NCBI GenBank assembly: GCA_026120185.1 | Contig: JANUWF010001622.1 | Location: 2,229,501-2,293,500 of the forward strand | DNA length: 64,000 bases | Direction: 5' to 3' | Origin: Voacanga thouarsii | Lineage: Eukaryota; Streptophyta; Magnoliopsida; Gentianales; Apocynaceae | Notes under the pieces: model-generated | What the model was told of the DNA's origin: nothing | Databases searched by the model: none | What the model saw: only the letters and a program-made list of their open reading frames with translations | In this document: positions 62,367 to 64,000 of the stretch, in pieces | Position numbering within the stretch: the stretch's first letter is position 1 | Layout: every line of letters starts with the position of its first letter | Program-made: the position numbers and the translations under genes

Positions 62367-64000
62367 TATGAGAGAAAGAGAGAGGTAGAGGGAGGGATGG
62401 AGGGCGTTATATAGAGGCAGATGTTCAATGATGACTTGTGTCAGAGGTGGCTATTGGTTCAATGATGAAGATGGGATTGGCTTTGTTTCTTCTTTGTTTT
62501 TGCATGCCCCTTATGCAACTCTAGTTGGCCTATATCCACGGTAAATCACTGTTATTCCAATTTTTAACTGTGGTTAAAGTAAGTAAAGGTTTATAGTATT
62601 ATTTTCCCTTTTTTTTTTCTTAGTAAACCATTGTTATTAAACTTTCTTTTCCTTTTTTATTGCTCTCCTTTGAAACATTGTGTATGAGCGGTTTGAGAGG
62701 ATTTATGAAACCTTTATGAAGTTGAATGTGTTCATGTCTCCATAAACAAAAAGGAAAGCATGTATTTATGATAGTCTATGATTTAAGTCATTTTTATGAA
62801 ATAAAAGTATATTTATTTGTAAAATAAATATTTCGATGGATCAGAATCAATTTTTTAATATAAAATAAAAGTCTATTTAGTTATCTTTAACGGTTTATTT
62901 GATTATTAAATCATAAAAAAAAAGTAATAATTAAAAGTTATGATAAATTTAATTATGTGTATGTTATATTTAAAATGACAATTTTATTTAAAAATATTTT
63001 TGTAAACCAAAAAATTGCATAAGATTAGGCAATGTAGTTTTAGAAAACCAATTAACTGGAAATGTATAGTGCAGATAACTCCCATTTGTGTCTTGGATGT
63101 CACTGGTAAATTTATAGCCTAAATATTATAGTATACATGCTCAAAATTTTAAACAATTTTATTAAAATATATCCACTAGAAAAAAAATAAAAAATAACAG
63201 CTAAAGTATTTATGATTTTAATATGACATCTCATACATAATTCTTTTTTACATGGGAAATTGGAAAGCTATCACATCTTCTTTGAAATTCTCCTTTTAGC
63301 CATTTTTAAAGTGAAATTTTCTATTTTCTTTTATCTTTTTGTGGAGCATTTTACTTTCTTTGGGATGTCTAGGTAACTTCTCAATAAAAAGCAGCTTTTT
63401 TCCTTGTTGACCGTTGACCGAGGGGGGATATTTTCTCGTGAGAAGCATTTTATGCAAATCTGCACGCTCTTTGATTCACGCGCCGAAGCTTGTGAAAATA
63501 AGTGAAACTGACGACGACGGGATACTGGTGGACCCACAACTGTACGAAGCGCGTGACGCACGGTGGGGCTGCACTAAAGTCCATGGGTTATTAATGTGAC
63601 CTCGCGATACTATACTAAAGTCCATACAGTATATATTTTAAAAATAAAATTTAAACTAATAAAATTTACAAATCAATTCATATTAAATTTTAATAAATTA
63701 AAAAAATAATATGAATAGAATTTTATTTTACAAAATAACAGATAATTTTTTAAAAAATAAAATTAAAAATTATTTTAAAAAGAATGAAATATTGTGTTCA
63801 AAAAACAAATTACATTTTTTAAAATTTTAAGAGAAAAAATAAAAACATTTGAGCATTAATAGTTCATAATGAAATATTAATGCCACTGTGTTTTTTTCTG
63901 TAACTGTTTGGCCTGCATTTAGGATGCAAGTTTTTTTGAGAAGCATTTAGGAAGCGTGTTAACTCTGATTTTGACCATTTTTATTACATATGAGAGATGG

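Larger units (their letters stand above)
62018..64000. other. leader and promoter region of the HAT3-like gene
   Basis: The first 400 bases are rich in GA and AT microsatellites. A TATA-like (TA)n run lies at about 62335-62349 on the upstream side. A 12-base motif gttcaatgatga occurs at 62423-62434 and 62457-62468. From about 62770 the sequence is AT-rich with no supported gene up to the window end; the 61-codon frame at 63414-63599 has no recognisable content. Confidence 0.5.

Noticed and set aside
1..64000. tRNA, rRNA, CRISPR arrays, viral or organellar insertions
   Set aside because: No cloverleaf with a GGTTCRANNCC arm, no regularly spaced repeats, no recognisable viral or chloroplast/mitochondrial genes were seen by eye; a tRNAscan or Infernal run would be needed to exclude small RNAs.

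Overview
The window is a stretch of eudicot plant nuclear DNA. Its genes have many short GT-AG introns, its gene-poor stretches are AT-rich, its protein families are plant-type, and it carries typical plant transposons (Stowaway, Tourist and Mutator-like non-autonomous elements, a LINE, and an LTR element at the left edge). I cannot name the species. Eight protein-coding genes can be read, seven of them with complete exon chains that splice in frame, and the products are full length. There are no tRNA or rRNA genes, CRISPR arrays or prokaryotic features.

Layout: 1-5087 is transposon-derived (1-490 probable internal part of an LTR element, 491-2102 its LTR, 3319-4134 a foldback element) plus the promoter side of the first gene. 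5088-9328 (+) palmitoyl-protein thioesterase, 12 exons. 10551-22965 (-) ARABIDILLO-type F-box/armadillo protein, 12 exons, with at least three transposon-like insertions in its introns. 26872-31826 (+) cationic amino acid transporter of the CAT9 type, 8 exons. 33025-36304 (+) a decayed LINE with target-site duplications. 37870-41706 (-) thylakoid-lumen FKBP20-2, 7 exons. 42041-43790 a Mutator-like long-inverted-repeat element. 44356-47865 (-) PTPMT1/DSP-type phosphatase, 6 exons. 49537-50131 two adjoining Stowaway-like MITEs. 52050-53912 (-) intronless DUF761-type membrane protein. 55159-58501 (+) Arp2/3 complex subunit ARPC5, 4 exons. 59464-62017 (-) HD-Zip class II transcription factor of the HAT3/ATHB4 type, 4 exons.

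These are independent housekeeping and regulatory genes, not a pathway cluster: lysosome/vacuole-type deacylation, ubiquitin-linked root-branching control, amino acid transport, photosystem II assembly, mitochondrial phospholipid phosphatase, actin nucleation and shade/leaf-polarity transcription. What holds them together is ancestry. From memory, the thioesterase, ARABIDILLO, FKBP20-2 and HAT3 neighbours resemble a block on Arabidopsis chromosome 3 (At3g60340 to At3g60390), and ARABIDILLO-1 next to ATHB4 on chromosome 2, so the window looks like an older and less fractionated version of that block.

I found no new biological system. The most informative unusual features are the transposon structures: a 1750-bp Mutator-like element with a perfect 9-bp target duplication; two sister MITEs of identical length (292 bp) in introns of two different genes; a LINE with a 13-bp target duplication; and two small in-frame tandem duplications inside coding sequence. 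Exon limits were set by eye from GT/AG sites, reading frame and remembered homologues. UTR ends, promoters and poly(A) sites are not resolved.
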